Counted from the first letter of the stretch, positions 1 to 9,294 are shown. The stretch: 64,000 nucleotides of DNA from Mesorhizobium wenxiniae (GCF_002284535.1 NZ_NPKH01000011.1:323115-387114), one strand, 5' to 3'. Made by a program: numbers and translations. The notes: generated by a model from the letters alone, not told the origin.

Positions 1-80
1 CGGCACGCTGATCGTGCCGTGAGCGCAGGCTGACAGCTTGTCGGCCAGAAATCCAGGGCGGCGCAGGCGCCTGGGCGAAT

Positions 81-563
81 TCACCGCCTGAGGTGCCCAA
101 GCGGCACGTGGCCCGGCCCCTTGATGTTCTGCAGCACGAGCTGCGTGTGGACATCGCGCACGCCGTCGAGCCGCATCAGCCGGTGCATGACGAAGGCGTT
201 GAGCTCGTCGACCGACGGCACCATCACATGCAGCAGGAAATCGTAATCGCCGGTCATCGTCCAGCACGACGACACCTCGTCCATGCGCTGCACGGCGGCG
301 ATGAAGGTTTCGGGCGAACCATCGCTGTGGGTTACGAGGCGCACCTGAATGAACACTTCGACCATCAGGCCGATGGCGCGGCGGCTGAGCACAGCGGCAA
401 AGCCCTTGATGATGCCGGCGCTCTGAAGAGCCTCGAAGCGGCGCGCGCATGGCGTCGTCGAAAGGCCGATCTCCTGGGCCAGTTCGGACACAGGCTTGCG
501 TCCGTCACGTTGCAAGATATCGAGCATCTTGATCTCAAAATCGTCAAACTGAGGCACTTTCAC
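81..563 (-). CDS. Lrp/AsnC family transcriptional regulator
   Basis: A 160-residue regulator of the usual Lrp/AsnC length. An N-terminal winged helix-turn-helix lies at about residues 8-55 (the stretch around LAQEIGLSTTPCARR is the recognition region). A C-terminal RAM/AsnC effector domain follows at about 70-145 with the typical TGDYDFLLHV strand. It is divergent from the phenylalanine 4-hydroxylase gene across 127 bases, an arrangement suggesting it controls that gene in response to an aromatic amino acid. The regulatory link is inferred from position only. The ATG start gives a complete HTH with no extension. Confidence 0.9.
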   Translation of the reverse strand: MKVPQFDDFEIKMLDILQRDGRKPVSELAQEIGLSTTPCARRFEALQSAGIIKGFAAVLSRRAIGLMVEVFIQVRLVTHSDGSPETFIAAVQRMDEVSSCWTMTGDYDFLLHVMVPSVDELNAFVMHRLMRLDGVRDVHTQLVLQNIKGPGHVPLGHLRR

Positions 564-690
564 TCTCCTACAGCTTTGCTGTGGTGGCTTTTACCTCAAA
601 TCGCGCATTCGAGCCATCATCAAAGCGGATTTGCCTCACCGGACCCGGCTAAACTTTTATGATTAGTCGTGATTTCAAGGGAGAACAGCC
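564..690. promoter_or_regulatory. Divergent promoter region between lrp-like gene and phhA
   Basis: This 127-base intergenic region is AT-richer than its flanks and must hold the promoters of both divergent genes. A purine-rich AAGGGAGAA ribosome binding site lies about 5-6 bases before the phhA ATG. I could not pick out a convincing -35/-10 pair or a single Lrp box by eye. Confidence 0.45.
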
Positions 691-1527
691 ATGACGATGA
701 GCGTTGCCGATTATGCGCGCGAATGCGCGGCGCAAGGCCTTCGCGGCGACTATTCGGTCTGCCGTGCCGACTTCACCGTGGAGCAGAGCTACAACTACAC
801 CGCCGACGAGCAGGCGGTGTGGCGTACACTGTGCGACCGCCAGACGAAGCTTACGCAAGAGCTGGCACACCAGTCCTATCTCGACGGCGTCGCCACGCTG
901 GGCCTGCTCGACAGGATTCCGGATTTCGGTGTCGTCAGCGAAAAGCTGCGCAAGCTTACAGGTTGGGAAATCGTCGCCGTGCCGGGCCTCATTCCCGCAC
1001 CAGCCTTCTTTGTCCACCTCGCCAACAGGCGCTTCCCGGTGACCAACTGGCTGCGGACGAAACAAGAGCTCGACTACATCGTCGAGCCGGACATGTTCCA
1101 CGACTTCTTCGGCCATGTGCCGGCGCTGACGCAGCCGGTCTTTGCCGATTTCATGCAGATGTATGGCGAGAAGGCCGAGCATCTGATCGCGCTCGGCGGC
1201 GACGAGATGATCAGCCGCCTCTACTGGTACACTGTCGAATACGGGCTGATCCAGGAAGCCGGCCAACCGCTGAAAGCTTTCGGCGCCGGGCTGATGTCGT
1301 CCTTTGCGGAACTTCAATTCGCGATTGAAAGCAAGGACGCGCACCATGTCCCCTTCGATCTGGAAACGGTGATGCGCACCAGCTACGAGATCGACAAGTT
1401 CCAGCGCGCGTATTTCGTGCTGTCGTCCTTCGACGTTTTGCGCAATGCCTTCCAGAACGTCGCCGACATGGCAGCGATCATCGGACGCCACAAGGGCAAG
1501 CCGGCGCTCGACCCGGCGAAACTTTAG
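691..1527 (+). CDS. phhA: Phenylalanine 4-hydroxylase (monomeric bacterial type)
   Basis: Tetrahydropterin- and iron-dependent hydroxylase converting phenylalanine to tyrosine, the first step of aerobic phenylalanine catabolism in the cytoplasm. The 278-residue protein is a bare catalytic domain without the ACT regulatory domain of animal enzymes. The iron-binding facial triad is visible as His137 and His142 in FHDFFGH and Glu183 in YWYTVEYG. The substrate/pterin pocket stretch PDMFHDFFGHVP is intact. The start is chosen on the AAGGGAGAA site just upstream. The Lrp-type regulator is divergent, and a strong hairpin terminator follows. No pterin recycling gene is adjacent. Confidence 0.95.
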   Translation: MTMSVADYARECAAQGLRGDYSVCRADFTVEQSYNYTADEQAVWRTLCDRQTKLTQELAHQSYLDGVATLGLLDRIPDFGVVSEKLRKLTGWEIVAVPGLIPAPAFFVHLANRRFPVTNWLRTKQELDYIVEPDMFHDFFGHVPALTQPVFADFMQMYGEKAEHLIALGGDEMISRLYWYTVEYGLIQEAGQPLKAFGAGLMSSFAELQFAIESKDAHHVPFDLETVMRTSYEIDKFQRAYFVLSSFDVLRNAFQNVADMAAIIGRHKGKPALDPAKL

Positions 1528-1601
1528 ACGCTGGCAGGCTCGGACGCTCGCAGCCGATCGGCACGGGCGTTGTTGGTGGCGCACTGTCATGAGGATCCCT
1601 C

Positions 1602-1627
1602 GGCCGGCCCGGCTGGGCCGGCCTTTT
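1602..1627. terminator. Rho-independent terminator between convergent genes
   Basis: A perfect 9-bp stem (GGCCGGCCC / GGGCCGGCC) with a four-base GGCT loop is followed on the plus strand by TTTT. It lies about 75 bases after the phhA stop. The T-run overlaps the stop codon of the convergent GMC gene, so it may work in both directions. Confidence 0.75.
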
Positions 1628-3065
1628 ACACGCCGATGAGCTTGCCGAGGTGGTCGCCCAGCCGGCAGGCCAATGCGACGATTGTCGTCGTCGGGTTGCA
1701 TTCGCCGGACGTGCAGAACACGGAGGAACCGCCGACATAGAGATTGTCCATGCCGTGCACCTTCGAGTTGGCGTCCACCACGCTCTTGGTCACATCCGTG
1801 CCCATACGCGTGCCGCCCATATGGTGGTGACCGGCCAGTTCCTCATTAGTCGGATAGTCCCCGCCACTGGCGAGCCAGTCGGCGATGCGCACCCGGCCGA
1901 GATCCTTTCGGACGAGCGTCTTGCCGAACAGCCTCAAGCCCTCGATGAGCGTGCGGCGCTCCAGCTCCGACTTTTTCCAGTGCAGTTCGATGCGCGGCAC
2001 GCCGGCATGGTCGACATCGGTCTTCGACAACCGGATCTGGTTCGAGGCCAGCGGCGCCTGTTCCCAGGCGACATAGAGCTGGGCGGCGCAGCGCAAGTTC
2101 TGGCTGAGCTGATAGGATACCCATTCCGCCATCTCGGGCACCGTGCAGGCGAGGTCGGCGATGACGCTTTTGATGCCGGGGTACGGCGTCTCGATCAGCC
2201 TGATGCCGAAATTCATGATCTCGAGGCGCTCCATGGCCGCCAGCGTCGGCGAGAAGAAAGCCTCGTTGGTGGCGTCGACCTCGAACTCGCTATAGTCGGC
2301 GAGGATGGCATTGCCGCCCTCGAAGGTCGGATGCTCCATCCAATAGCGGCCGAGCGCTGTCGCCTTCGGCACCACGCCGCCGTTCGAGCGCTGGTTCGAC
2401 CACAGAAGCAGCCGCGAGTTTTCCAAGCCGCCGGTGCATACGATGAAATAGTCGGCGGTGAAAGAGCCGGCATTCTGGCCGTTCGACCACAGTTTGGCGC
2501 CGGTTACCCTCTTGCCGTCGCCGGTAAGCTCGGTGGCATAGGTGCTGAGCACCACAGCCACGTTCCTGCTCCTGTCGAGTTCGTCGGCGAATTTTTCACC
2601 GAAGCGTACGGCCGGGCTCTTGATCAGCTGCACCCAGCGAATATCGTCCGAGATCGGCACATCCGGCCGGAAGTCGGGAAGTTCCAGCATGTCCTGGACT
2701 TCGGGCAGATAGGGCTCGATTTCGGCACGGCTGATCGGCCAGCCGGTATCCGGCGCCCAGGCCTTGGGCTCGAAGTCCTGGCTGTCGAGCACCCGGCACC
2801 AGCCGGCCCAGTGATTGGAACTGCCGCCCATGAAGCGCAACCGGGTGGTGTCGAGATCGAAATAGGGGTCGCCGACCGTGACGCCGCGGTAGAAATCCTG
2901 CGAATCGTCGCTGAACTCGCGGGAGCCTGCCTCCAGCACCACAACCGGAATGCCGGCCGCGCCAAGCTTCCTGGCAATCGTGGTGCCGGCTGGCCCGGAG
3001 CCGAGTATGCAGACCTTGGCGGCGAAGTTCGCAGCGCGAAATGCCTCATAGCTGTCGAAGATCAA
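1626..3065 (-). CDS. GMC family oxidoreductase
   Basis: FAD-dependent glucose-methanol-choline family oxidoreductase of about 479 residues. The Rossmann dinucleotide motif GSGPAGTT lies near the N terminus, followed by VVVLEAGSREF. A GMC C-terminal segment contains the HHMGGTRMG stretch and NPTTTIVALACRLGDHL. The substrate is not evident; sugars, polyols or alcohols are typical. The start is a TTG: an AAAAGGAG ribosome binding site sits 9 bases upstream, and the TTG overlaps the stop of the preceding Tat-peptide ORF in a TTGA overlap. A longer reading from 3284 would add about 70 residues of low-complexity translation unlike the family, so it is rejected. The enzyme lacks its own signal peptide. 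Confidence 0.85.
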   Translation of the reverse strand: MIFDSYEAFRAANFAAKVCILGSGPAGTTIARKLGAAGIPVVVLEAGSREFSDDSQDFYRGVTVGDPYFDLDTTRLRFMGGSSNHWAGWCRVLDSQDFEPKAWAPDTGWPISRAEIEPYLPEVQDMLELPDFRPDVPISDDIRWVQLIKSPAVRFGEKFADELDRSRNVAVVLSTYATELTGDGKRVTGAKLWSNGQNAGSFTADYFIVCTGGLENSRLLLWSNQRSNGGVVPKATALGRYWMEHPTFEGGNAILADYSEFEVDATNEAFFSPTLAAMERLEIMNFGIRLIETPYPGIKSVIADLACTVPEMAEWVSYQLSQNLRCAAQLYVAWEQAPLASNQIRLSKTDVDHAGVPRIELHWKKSELERRTLIEGLRLFGKTLVRKDLGRVRIADWLASGGDYPTNEELAGHHHMGGTRMGTDVTKSVVDANSKVHGMDNLYVGGSSVFCTSGECNPTTTIVALACRLGDHLGKLIGV

Positions 3066-3217
3066 GTGAGGTCGCTCCTTTTGAGGATCCAACCATTGAC
3101 CTCGACGATCGCGTCCGGATCGGTATCGGGCAGCTTGCGGAACAGCGACAGGGCCGGCAATGCGATCAGCGCCTGCACGATCGTGCGGCGCGATATTTTC
3201 TTGGTGAAGAAACTCAT
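3062..3217 (-). CDS. 51-residue Tat-signal peptide upstream of GMC oxidoreductase
   Basis: A small ORF that is almost entirely a twin-arginine signal: residues 7-12 are KISRRT, followed by a hydrophobic stretch IVQALIALPALSLF and a short tail ending NGWILKRSDLT. Its TGA overlaps the TTG start of the GMC gene, so the two are probably translationally coupled. Some GMC oxidoreductases are exported with a small Tat-bearing subunit. Here the peptide is much shorter than such subunits, so it could be a minimal partner or a signal peptide separated from the enzyme by a frame change. A GAGAG sequence precedes the ATG. Confidence 0.6.
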   Translation of the reverse strand: MSFFTKKISRRTIVQALIALPALSLFRKLPDTDPDAIVEVNGWILKRSDLT

Positions 3218-3380
3218 GGCACGTCTCTCGATGGCTTCGATCCACGCATGGCGTTCCCTGAACATACTCGCCAGGAGAAGCCAATTCCGTGCCAAACCTA
3301 GCGCCACACTTTGCTTAAGCCGTGTAAGCGGTCTGGCTGAGTCCAAACAGCGTTAGGATTTCCTTAATGAGCGAGACCGC

Positions 3381-4142
3381 TCAGGCCGCTTCGGAAATGT
3401 CCCTGTCCAGGATGGTCAGATTACGGCCGCGATGCTTGGCCTGGTAAAGGCGATGGTCGGCGGCACGCATCAGATCCGATACGCCGGCATCCTCGCCGCA
3501 GGTGACACCGCCGATGCTGACGGTGAGGGGTATGACCCGCTCATCGACGGGACGGAAGCGGATCAGTTCGACTTCACGGCGAATGCGTTCGGCGACGCGT
3601 TTGGCTTCCTGTTCGGTGGCGCCGACCAGAAACGCACCGAATTCCTCGCCGCCGATGCGGCCGATCACGTCGCCGCTGCGCACGCCGCGCTCGATCGCGC
3701 TTGCAATAAGGAGCAACGCCTCGTCGCCGGTCAGGTGGCCGTAGCTGTCGTTGATGATCTTGAAGTGGTCGGCGTCGATGATCAGCAAAGCACCGCGATC
3801 GGATTTACGCCGGGAGGCGTCGAGCGCGGCAAAGAAGCTCTCGCGGTTGAGCATGCCGGTCATGTCGTCGCGGCTCGCTTTTTCCGACAGGCGCCGATGC
3901 GCTGCGGCGAGTTGGGCATGAGCGCGGGCGAGGTCGCGATGGGCGCTTTTCAACCTCTCGCCCTGCCAGAACGTGTAGGCGCCGGCCATCCAGGCGAGCG
4001 CCAGCGGGCAGACCGTGGATGTCAGCCAGATCGTGCGGTTGATCGGAAAGCCCATTGCCGGGACGACGATGAGCGTCAACAAAAGCGAGACTGCGAGGGA
4101 GGCGAAAGCGACGGCGGCGGACTTCAGAAATATGCGGCTCAT
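3381..4142 (-). CDS. Membrane-anchored diguanylate cyclase (GGDEF)
   Basis: About 253 residues. Two N-terminal membrane segments (about 5-30 and 38-58) and a helical linker (60-90) precede a GGDEF domain (about 92-250). The active-site motif is GGEEF at 164-168, and an inhibitory RxxD site (RSGD) lies five residues before it. It is therefore predicted to make cyclic di-GMP with product feedback. No EAL domain or periplasmic sensor is present. The start at 4142 follows a GGGGGGAG ribosome binding site; an upstream in-frame start would add 12 residues without one. Confidence 0.88.
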   Translation of the reverse strand: MSRIFLKSAAVAFASLAVSLLLTLIVVPAMGFPINRTIWLTSTVCPLALAWMAGAYTFWQGERLKSAHRDLARAHAQLAAAHRRLSEKASRDDMTGMLNRESFFAALDASRRKSDRGALLIIDADHFKIINDSYGHLTGDEALLLIASAIERGVRSGDVIGRIGGEEFGAFLVGATEQEAKRVAERIRREVELIRFRPVDERVIPLTVSIGGVTCGEDAGVSDLMRAADHRLYQAKHRGRNLTILDRDISEAA

Positions 4143-4304
4143 CGCTGGCTCCCCCCTGAACCGTCTCTGTGCCAGCAAGCCCTGAATGCCACCTTTCGGC
4201 GATGCCTAAATTTTGAATCATCGCGCCATTTCCGCCACTCGCAACGCGCATAAGTTGTGGATAAAGCCTCTGCCAAAAGTATGGTTTCGTGCCATAAGGA
4301 TCGC

Positions 4305-5012
4305 ATGACCATGCTCCCGGATCCCGCCCGCTTTGCCCATGTCACCGACTGGGTGTTCGACCTCGACAACACTCTCTATCCGCACCATTCAAACCTGTTC
4401 TCGCAGATCGACGTAAAGATGACTGCCTATGTCGGAGAACTGCTGACGCTGCCCCGCGACGATGCCCGCAAGCTGCAGAAGGAACTCTACCGGGAATACG
4501 GCACGACGCTGAACGGCCTGATGGCGCGCCACGGCATCGATCCCGACGACTTTCTCGAGAAGGTTCATGACATCGACTATTCCTGGCTGGTTCCCGATCC
4601 CGTTCTCGGCACCGCCATCCGCCAGCTTCCCGGCCGCAAGTTCATCTTCACCAATGGCGACCGCAGGCATGCCGAACGCACCGCGCGCCAACTCGGCATC
4701 CTCGACCATTTCGACGACATCTTCGATATTGTCGCTGCCGGGCTGAACCCCAAGCCGGCGCGCCAGACCTACGAGAAATTTGCGGAACTTCACGCCGTCA
4801 CCGGCCACAATGCGGTGATGTTCGAGGATCTGGCCCGCAACCTGTCCGTGCCGAAATCGCTGGGCATGACCACGGTGCTGGTCGTGCCACGCAACTTCGA
4901 GCCGACCTTCTCGGAGATATGGGAACGTGACCCGGCCAATGAAGATGATGTGGATTTCGTCACCGACGATCTTGCCGAATTCCTCACCGCGATCGTCGAC
5001 GTTACTGCTTGA
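4305..5012 (+). CDS. HAD-family pyrimidine 5'-nucleotidase-like hydrolase
   Basis: About 235 residues. HAD motif I is FDLDNTLYP, motif II is FTNGDR, and the C-terminal acidic motif is MFEDLARN. The order and the DLDNTLY signature match the TIGR01993 pyrimidine 5'-nucleotidase / phosphoglycolate phosphatase-like group. It probably dephosphorylates nucleoside monophosphates or a similar phosphometabolite in the cytoplasm. The start is chosen on AAGGA located 4-8 bases before the ATG at 4305; the upstream in-frame start lacks a site. Adjacent genes are unrelated housekeeping functions. Confidence 0.85.
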   Translation: MTMLPDPARFAHVTDWVFDLDNTLYPHHSNLFSQIDVKMTAYVGELLTLPRDDARKLQKELYREYGTTLNGLMARHGIDPDDFLEKVHDIDYSWLVPDPVLGTAIRQLPGRKFIFTNGDRRHAERTARQLGILDHFDDIFDIVAAGLNPKPARQTYEKFAELHAVTGHNAVMFEDLARNLSVPKSLGMTTVLVVPRNFEPTFSEIWERDPANEDDVDFVTDDLAEFLTAIVDVTA

Positions 5013-5058
5013 GGCAGTTGCTTCGTGCAAAGCCGGATCGATACCGCAGCCCCGCGGC

Positions 5059-5898
5059 CTAAAGCTTGTAGAAACGACTGATAATCCCCCAGGCCTCGTC
5101 GGCGGTGTCGACGAAATCGATGATGTCCTGGTCGCCGGGGGTGATTGTGCCTTGCTCGGCGAGGAAATCGAGGTCGATCGCCCTTTTCCAGAACGTCTTG
5201 CCGAACAGGATCACCGGCACGCGCTCCATACGGCCGGTCTGGATCAGGGTCAGCGTCTCGAAGAATTCGTCCATCGTGCCGAAGCCGCCCGGAAACACCG
5301 CGACAGCCTTGGCGCGCATGACGAAATGCATCTTGCGGACAGCGAAATAGTGGAAGTTGAAACAGAGCTCCGGCGTCACATAAGCATTCGGCGCCTGCTC
5401 GTGCGGCAACACGATGTTGAGGCCGATCGACGGTGCGCCAACATCGTCGGCGCCGCGGTTGCCGGCTTCCATGACGCCGGGTCCGCCGCCTGTCACCACG
5501 ACGAATTCGCGATAATAAGAGGTGGCCGACTGCTGCGAGCAGAGGCGGGCGAATTTTCGCGCTTCCTCGTAATATTTACTGTTTTTCTCGAGGTTCTTCT
5601 TCTGCGTCTCGTTTTTGGCCGCCCAGGCTTCGCCGTCCGGCTCGGGGATGCGCGCCCCGCCGAACAGGATGACGGTCGAGCGGATGCCGCGTTCGGCCAG
5701 GATCATCTCCGGCTTCAACAGTTCGAGCTGCAGCCTGACCGCGCGCAATTCGCGCCGCGTCATGAAGTCGGGATCGTTCCAGGCCAGCCGGTAGGTCTCG
5801 GCACGCGTCTGCGGCGTGTCCGGCACGCTTTTCGACCGCTCCAGATCCTCGTCCGAATGCGGCAGCGGCGTCCACCCCGCCTTTTCCATAGGAGTCAT
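5059..5898 (-). CDS. LOG family protein (TIGR00730-type)
   Basis: A 279-residue protein with the lysine-decarboxylase-like/LOG signature: GGGPGVMEAGNRGA in the middle and FPGGFGTMDEFFE further on. LOG enzymes hydrolyse cytokinin riboside 5'-monophosphate or AMP to release the base and ribose 5-phosphate. This protein is longer than short LOGs because of an about 75-residue N-terminal extension, a form common in Alphaproteobacteria whose substrate is not certain. It is divergent from dapD over 143 bases. Despite old lysine decarboxylase annotations for the family, nothing here supports that activity. Confidence 0.85.
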   Translation of the reverse strand: MTPMEKAGWTPLPHSDEDLERSKSVPDTPQTRAETYRLAWNDPDFMTRRELRAVRLQLELLKPEMILAERGIRSTVILFGGARIPEPDGEAWAAKNETQKKNLEKNSKYYEEARKFARLCSQQSATSYYREFVVVTGGGPGVMEAGNRGADDVGAPSIGLNIVLPHEQAPNAYVTPELCFNFHYFAVRKMHFVMRAKAVAVFPGGFGTMDEFFETLTLIQTGRMERVPVILFGKTFWKRAIDLDFLAEQGTITPGDQDIIDFVDTADEAWGIISRFYKL

Positions 5899-6041
5899 AT
5901 TACCTGCCCGTCCAATTATTCACTTGCGCCGTCCCGTGACGCAGCCGCGATTGACCCTCACCAAGCCTTCACATAGGGTCCGGCGACTTTCAAAACAGGT
6001 TAAGGTGCGGCCCCTTAACAGCTTGGTAATGGAGCGAATTC

Positions 6042-6896
6042 ATGTCGAAGCCCGATCTGGCGAGCCTCGAAAAGACTATCGAAACCGCCTTCGAGGAACG
6101 CGAGACGATTTCGACGGCAACCCGCGGCGCGACGCGCGACGCCATCCAGTCAGCGCTGGACCTGCTCGACCGGGGTATCGCCCGCGTTGCCGAGCGGCAG
6201 GCCGACGGCAAATGGCATGTCAACCAGTGGCTGAAGAAAGCGGTGCTGCTGTCGTTCCGGCTCAACCCGATGGAGATCATCAAGGGTGGTCCGGGCCAGG
6301 CCGTGTGGTGGGACAAGGTGCCGTCGAAATTCGATGGCTGGAGTGCCATCGATTTCGAGAAGGCAGGTTTCCGCGCCGTGCCGTCGTCGATCGTGCGGCG
6401 CTCCGCCTATGTCGCGCCAGGTGCCGTGCTGATGCCGTCCTTCGTCAATGTCGGCGCCTATGTCGACAGCGGCACAATGGTCGACACATGGGCCTCGGTC
6501 GGCTCCTGCGCCCAGATCGGCAAGAATGTGCATCTGTCGGGCGGCGTTGGCATCGGCGGCGTGCTGGAGCCGATGCAGGCCGGCCCCACCATCATCGAGG
6601 ACAATTGCTTCATCGGCGCACGCTCCGAGGTGGTCGAAGGCTGCATTGTGCGCGAGGGCTCGGTGCTCGGCATGGGCGTCTTCATCGGCCAGTCGACCAA
6701 GATCGTCGACCGCGCCACCGGTGAGGTCTTCTACGGCGAAGTGCCGGCCAATTCCGTCGTCGTCGCCGGCTCGATGCCCGGCAAGCCGTTGCCCAAGGGC
6801 GAGCCCGGTCCGAGTCTTTACTGCGCCGTCATCGTCAAGCGGGTCGATGCCAGGACCCGTTCCAAAACCTCGATCAATGAACTGCTTCGCGATTGA
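6042..6896 (+). CDS. dapD: 2,3,4,5-tetrahydropyridine-2,6-dicarboxylate N-succinyltransferase
   Basis: DapD transfers succinyl from succinyl-CoA to tetrahydrodipicolinate in the succinylase branch of lysine and diaminopimelate synthesis. The 284-residue length is standard for rhizobia. A helical N-terminal domain (to about 105) precedes a left-handed beta-helix of hexapeptide repeats with [32 protein letters not shown] and [15 protein letters not shown]. The start follows a GGAG sequence. dapE, the desuccinylase acting two steps later, lies 2.7 kb downstream on the same strand, with DUF805, a membrane protein and a GGDEF gene between them. Confidence 0.96.
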   Translation: MSKPDLASLEKTIETAFEERETISTATRGATRDAIQSALDLLDRGIARVAERQADGKWHVNQWLKKAVLLSFRLNPMEIIKGGPGQAVWWDKVPSKFDGWSAIDFEKAGFRAVPSSIVRRSAYVAPGAVLMPSFVNVGAYVDSGTMVDTWASVGSCAQIGKNVHLSGGVGIGGVLEPMQAGPTIIEDNCFIGARSEVVEGCIVREGSVLGMGVFIGQSTKIVDRATGEVFYGEVPANSVVVAGSMPGKPLPKGEPGPSLYCAVIVKRVDARTRSKTSINELLRD

Positions 6897-6923
6897 TCCT
6901 TCGCAAAAAACGGACGCACCCGC

Positions 6924-7295
6924 TTGCTCGACAGACCTCGATTTCTATGGCTTTTCTTCAGCCTTTCCGGGCGAGTGAACCCAAGTGCCTATGTTTTGGC
7001 GGGTCTTTTACCGCTCCTGGTTCAGCTTTTTCTGCTCTACCAGTTCTCGCGAACGCCGCTAGGCACCGCCGCAAGTCAGTACTGGGCGCTCGCCTGGTGG
7101 ATCGCCGTGGTTGTCTCGACATGGTCGACCTTTGCGCTAACGGCGAAGCGGTTCCATGATTTCGGCAAGCCTACCTACTACGCATTGATCTCTCTCATCG
7201 TCGGCGCAATTCTCCTTATCATTTTGGCCTTTTTCAAAAGTGATCCCGGACCCAACCCCTACGGCAAACGCACCAATGCGCCGGCCGAATCCTGA
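6924..7295 (+). CDS. DUF805 family membrane protein
   Basis: A 123-residue membrane protein with the DUF805 pattern: the LFFSLSGRVNP start, two to three hydrophobic helices (about 22-42, 52-70 and 85-105), the LTAKRFHDFG motif and a C-terminal PGPNPYG. The function of the family is not known. The start is a TTG 27 bases after dapD, consistent with co-transcription; no strong ribosome binding site is visible. Confidence 0.82.
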   Translation: MLDRPRFLWLFFSLSGRVNPSAYVLAGLLPLLVQLFLLYQFSRTPLGTAASQYWALAWWIAVVVSTWSTFALTAKRFHDFGKPTYYALISLIVGAILLIILAFFKSDPGPNPYGKRTNAPAES

Positions 7296-7316
7296 GCGCC
7301 GGGCGGGTATCCAGCC

Positions 7317-8039
7317 ATGCGCTACCGTACGCTTAATTCGAAACTGATCATCGAAACCGCCGAACGACTGGAAAAACGCGTCGCCGAGCGGTTTCCCCAT
7401 GCAGGCTTGCGTGGCGTCGCCATAGAACTTGTGTCGCTGTCGCGTGATCTGGCCAAGGCGGCGAAGGCGCTGGAGGCACCGATCTGGTGGCTGCGCGGCG
7501 TCGTCATCGCCGCCATTGCCGCTGGTGCGCTGATGTTCCTGTTCGTCGGCACCATCCTGCCGCTCGGCCGTATCTCGGGAACCGACGATGCCGTCCAGTC
7601 GGTGCAAGGCATCGAATCGTTGATCAACATGATCATCCTCGCGGTGCTCGGCTTCCTGGCCTTGATCCGGACCGAGGAGCGCATCAAGCGCAAGCAGGTG
7701 TTTCGCAAGCTTCACGGCTTGCGATCGCTGATCCATGTCATCGACATGCATCAGCTGACCAAGGATCCGGCAGCGCTTTCAACCGATTTCAAGCCGACAT
7801 CGCATTCACCGGCACGCATAACCGACCGTGCCGATCTCGCCCGCTATCTCGACTATTGCTCCGAAATGCTGTCGATCACCGGCAAGGTCGCCGCGCTGTT
7901 CGCCCAGTCGGTCAACGACAATGTGGTCGTCGATGGTGTCAACGACATCGAGTCCCTGAGTTCCAACCTGTCGCGGAAGATCTGGCAAAAGATCACGCTG
8001 ATCGACGGTCCCTTGCGGTCGGCTCGTCCAGGTACCTAA
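7317..8039 (+). CDS. Conserved membrane protein of unknown function
   Basis: A 240-residue protein that I do not recognise. An N-terminal amphipathic helical region (1-55) precedes two membrane helices (about 58-82 and 98-116). The C-terminal cytoplasmic part is helical and charged, and contains ITDRADLARYLDYCSEM. It starts 21 bases after the DUF805 gene on the same strand, so it may belong to the dapD transcript. No enzyme motif is visible. Confidence 0.72.
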   Translation: MRYRTLNSKLIIETAERLEKRVAERFPHAGLRGVAIELVSLSRDLAKAAKALEAPIWWLRGVVIAAIAAGALMFLFVGTILPLGRISGTDDAVQSVQGIESLINMIILAVLGFLALIRTEERIKRKQVFRKLHGLRSLIHVIDMHQLTKDPAALSTDFKPTSHSPARITDRADLARYLDYCSEMLSITGKVAALFAQSVNDNVVVDGVNDIESLSSNLSRKIWQKITLIDGPLRSARPGT

Positions 8040-8055
8040 GCTAATCTTAATCACA

Positions 8056-9294
8056 TTGGTCCAGCATGCCCCGTGGAGACTGTGTCGACCGGCACGGAGC
8101 ACTCGACTGGCACACGACGAACCCCTGGCCAACCCGAAACCGCGAGGAAAGCGAAGCGCCGGCGCGCGGCTGTTCGCCTGGTTTTCTTCACCGATCAGAG
8201 CGGAGCCGGAAGCTGTCCGCGCGCGGCTTCTCGATACCACTTTCGACCGCAAATTCGCTGTCCTGTTCGGCAGCATCAGCGTCCTGGTACTGGCAGTCAG
8301 CGCCGCGGTCGTCACCGGCGACCGGTGGCCTTACGCCTGGATCGCGGCCGACCTCGTCCTGTTTGCCGCCCGCTTCCTGCTGATGCGGGAATGTGAGCGG
8401 GCCCGCAAGCGCGGGGGAACGGGGCCGCTGGCAGGCCTCATGGCCGCCGGAGGGCCATGGTCGGTGATTTTCGGCCTCGGCTGCTATGGCTGCGTCATCA
8501 GCGGGAATGTGGCGCTCGCCGTGCTGGCTGCCCTGAATGTCGCAGGCGTCGTCGGCGTGGTGTCGTCCCGCAACGCAGCGACCCCGCGCTACGCCATATT
8601 CGTCATGCTGGCCGTAAGCCTGCCTTTCCTGGTTGGCGCGCTGTTTTCTCCGTTGCCCGGAATGTCTATCGTCGGATTTCAAGTGCCGTTCTATGTAGCC
8701 GGCGTCATCATCGTGCTGCTTCAAAATCATGCGATCAACGTCCGCATGATCCGCGCCGAACTGGACAATCGCGATCTGGCGATCAAGGACGCGCTGACCG
8801 GCCTGCCAAACCGCATTTTCCTTCAGGAGAAACTGCGCGGCATGTGCAGCGAGCTTGCGGCGCCGGCAGCAAATGGCGGCAGGCCGTTTGCCGTTCTCAG
8901 CATGGACCTCGACGGCTTCAAACACGTCAATGACCGCTTCGGCCACGCGGTCGGCGACATGCTGCTGCGCAAGGTGGCCGAACGATTGAAACGCGCTTTC
9001 CGACCGGGGGATGTGGTCTTTCGCATCGGCGGTGACGAATTCGTAATCCTGCTGCCCGGCACGTCCGAGATCGAAGCCACCTACCTGGCAAAGCGGGCCA
9101 TTGAGAAGATTTCGGTACCTTTCGACCTTGGCCTGGGCACCGCAATACCCATCGGGTTGAGCATTGGAAGCGCCTTCGCGCCTGCCGACGGCTGCGAGCC
9201 TGAAATTCTTCTCACCTGTTCCGATCACGCGCTCTATGAAGCCAAGCGCACCGGCAAGGGCCGTTACTGGGCACATGTGCGGGCCGCGAACTGA
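8056..9294 (+). CDS. Membrane diguanylate cyclase (GGDEF)
   Basis: A 412-residue protein with a variable N-terminal part and about six membrane helices between residues 65 and 225. A GGDEF domain follows (about 240-408), with DALTGLPNR at its start. The active motif GGDEF is intact and is preceded by an RxxD inhibitory site (RPGD). It is predicted to synthesise cyclic di-GMP. The first 40 residues are basic and poorly conserved-looking, and the TTG start used here has no convincing ribosome binding site, so the true start may lie further in. No EAL domain is present. Confidence 0.82.
   Translation: MVQHAPWRLCRPARSTRLAHDEPLANPKPRGKRSAGARLFAWFSSPIRAEPEAVRARLLDTTFDRKFAVLFGSISVLVLAVSAAVVTGDRWPYAWIAADLVLFAARFLLMRECERARKRGGTGPLAGLMAAGGPWSVIFGLGCYGCVISGNVALAVLAALNVAGVVGVVSSRNAATPRYAIFVMLAVSLPFLVGALFSPLPGMSIVGFQVPFYVAGVIIVLLQNHAINVRMIRAELDNRDLAIKDALTGLPNRIFLQEKLRGMCSELAAPAANGGRPFAVLSMDLDGFKHVNDRFGHAVGDMLLRKVAERLKRAFRPGDVVFRIGGDEFVILLPGTSEIEATYLAKRAIEKISVPFDLGLGTAIPIGLSIGSAFAPADGCEPEILLTCSDHALYEAKRTGKGRYWAHVRAAN

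Noticed and set aside
1..80. Possible end of an upstream gene at the left edge
   Set aside because: No frame with a recognisable protein segment or convincing stop context could be identified in 80 bases.
1650..3356. 568-codon plus-strand open frame
   Set aside because: It is antisense to the GMC oxidoreductase gene, has no recognisable motif, and is a high-GC shadow.
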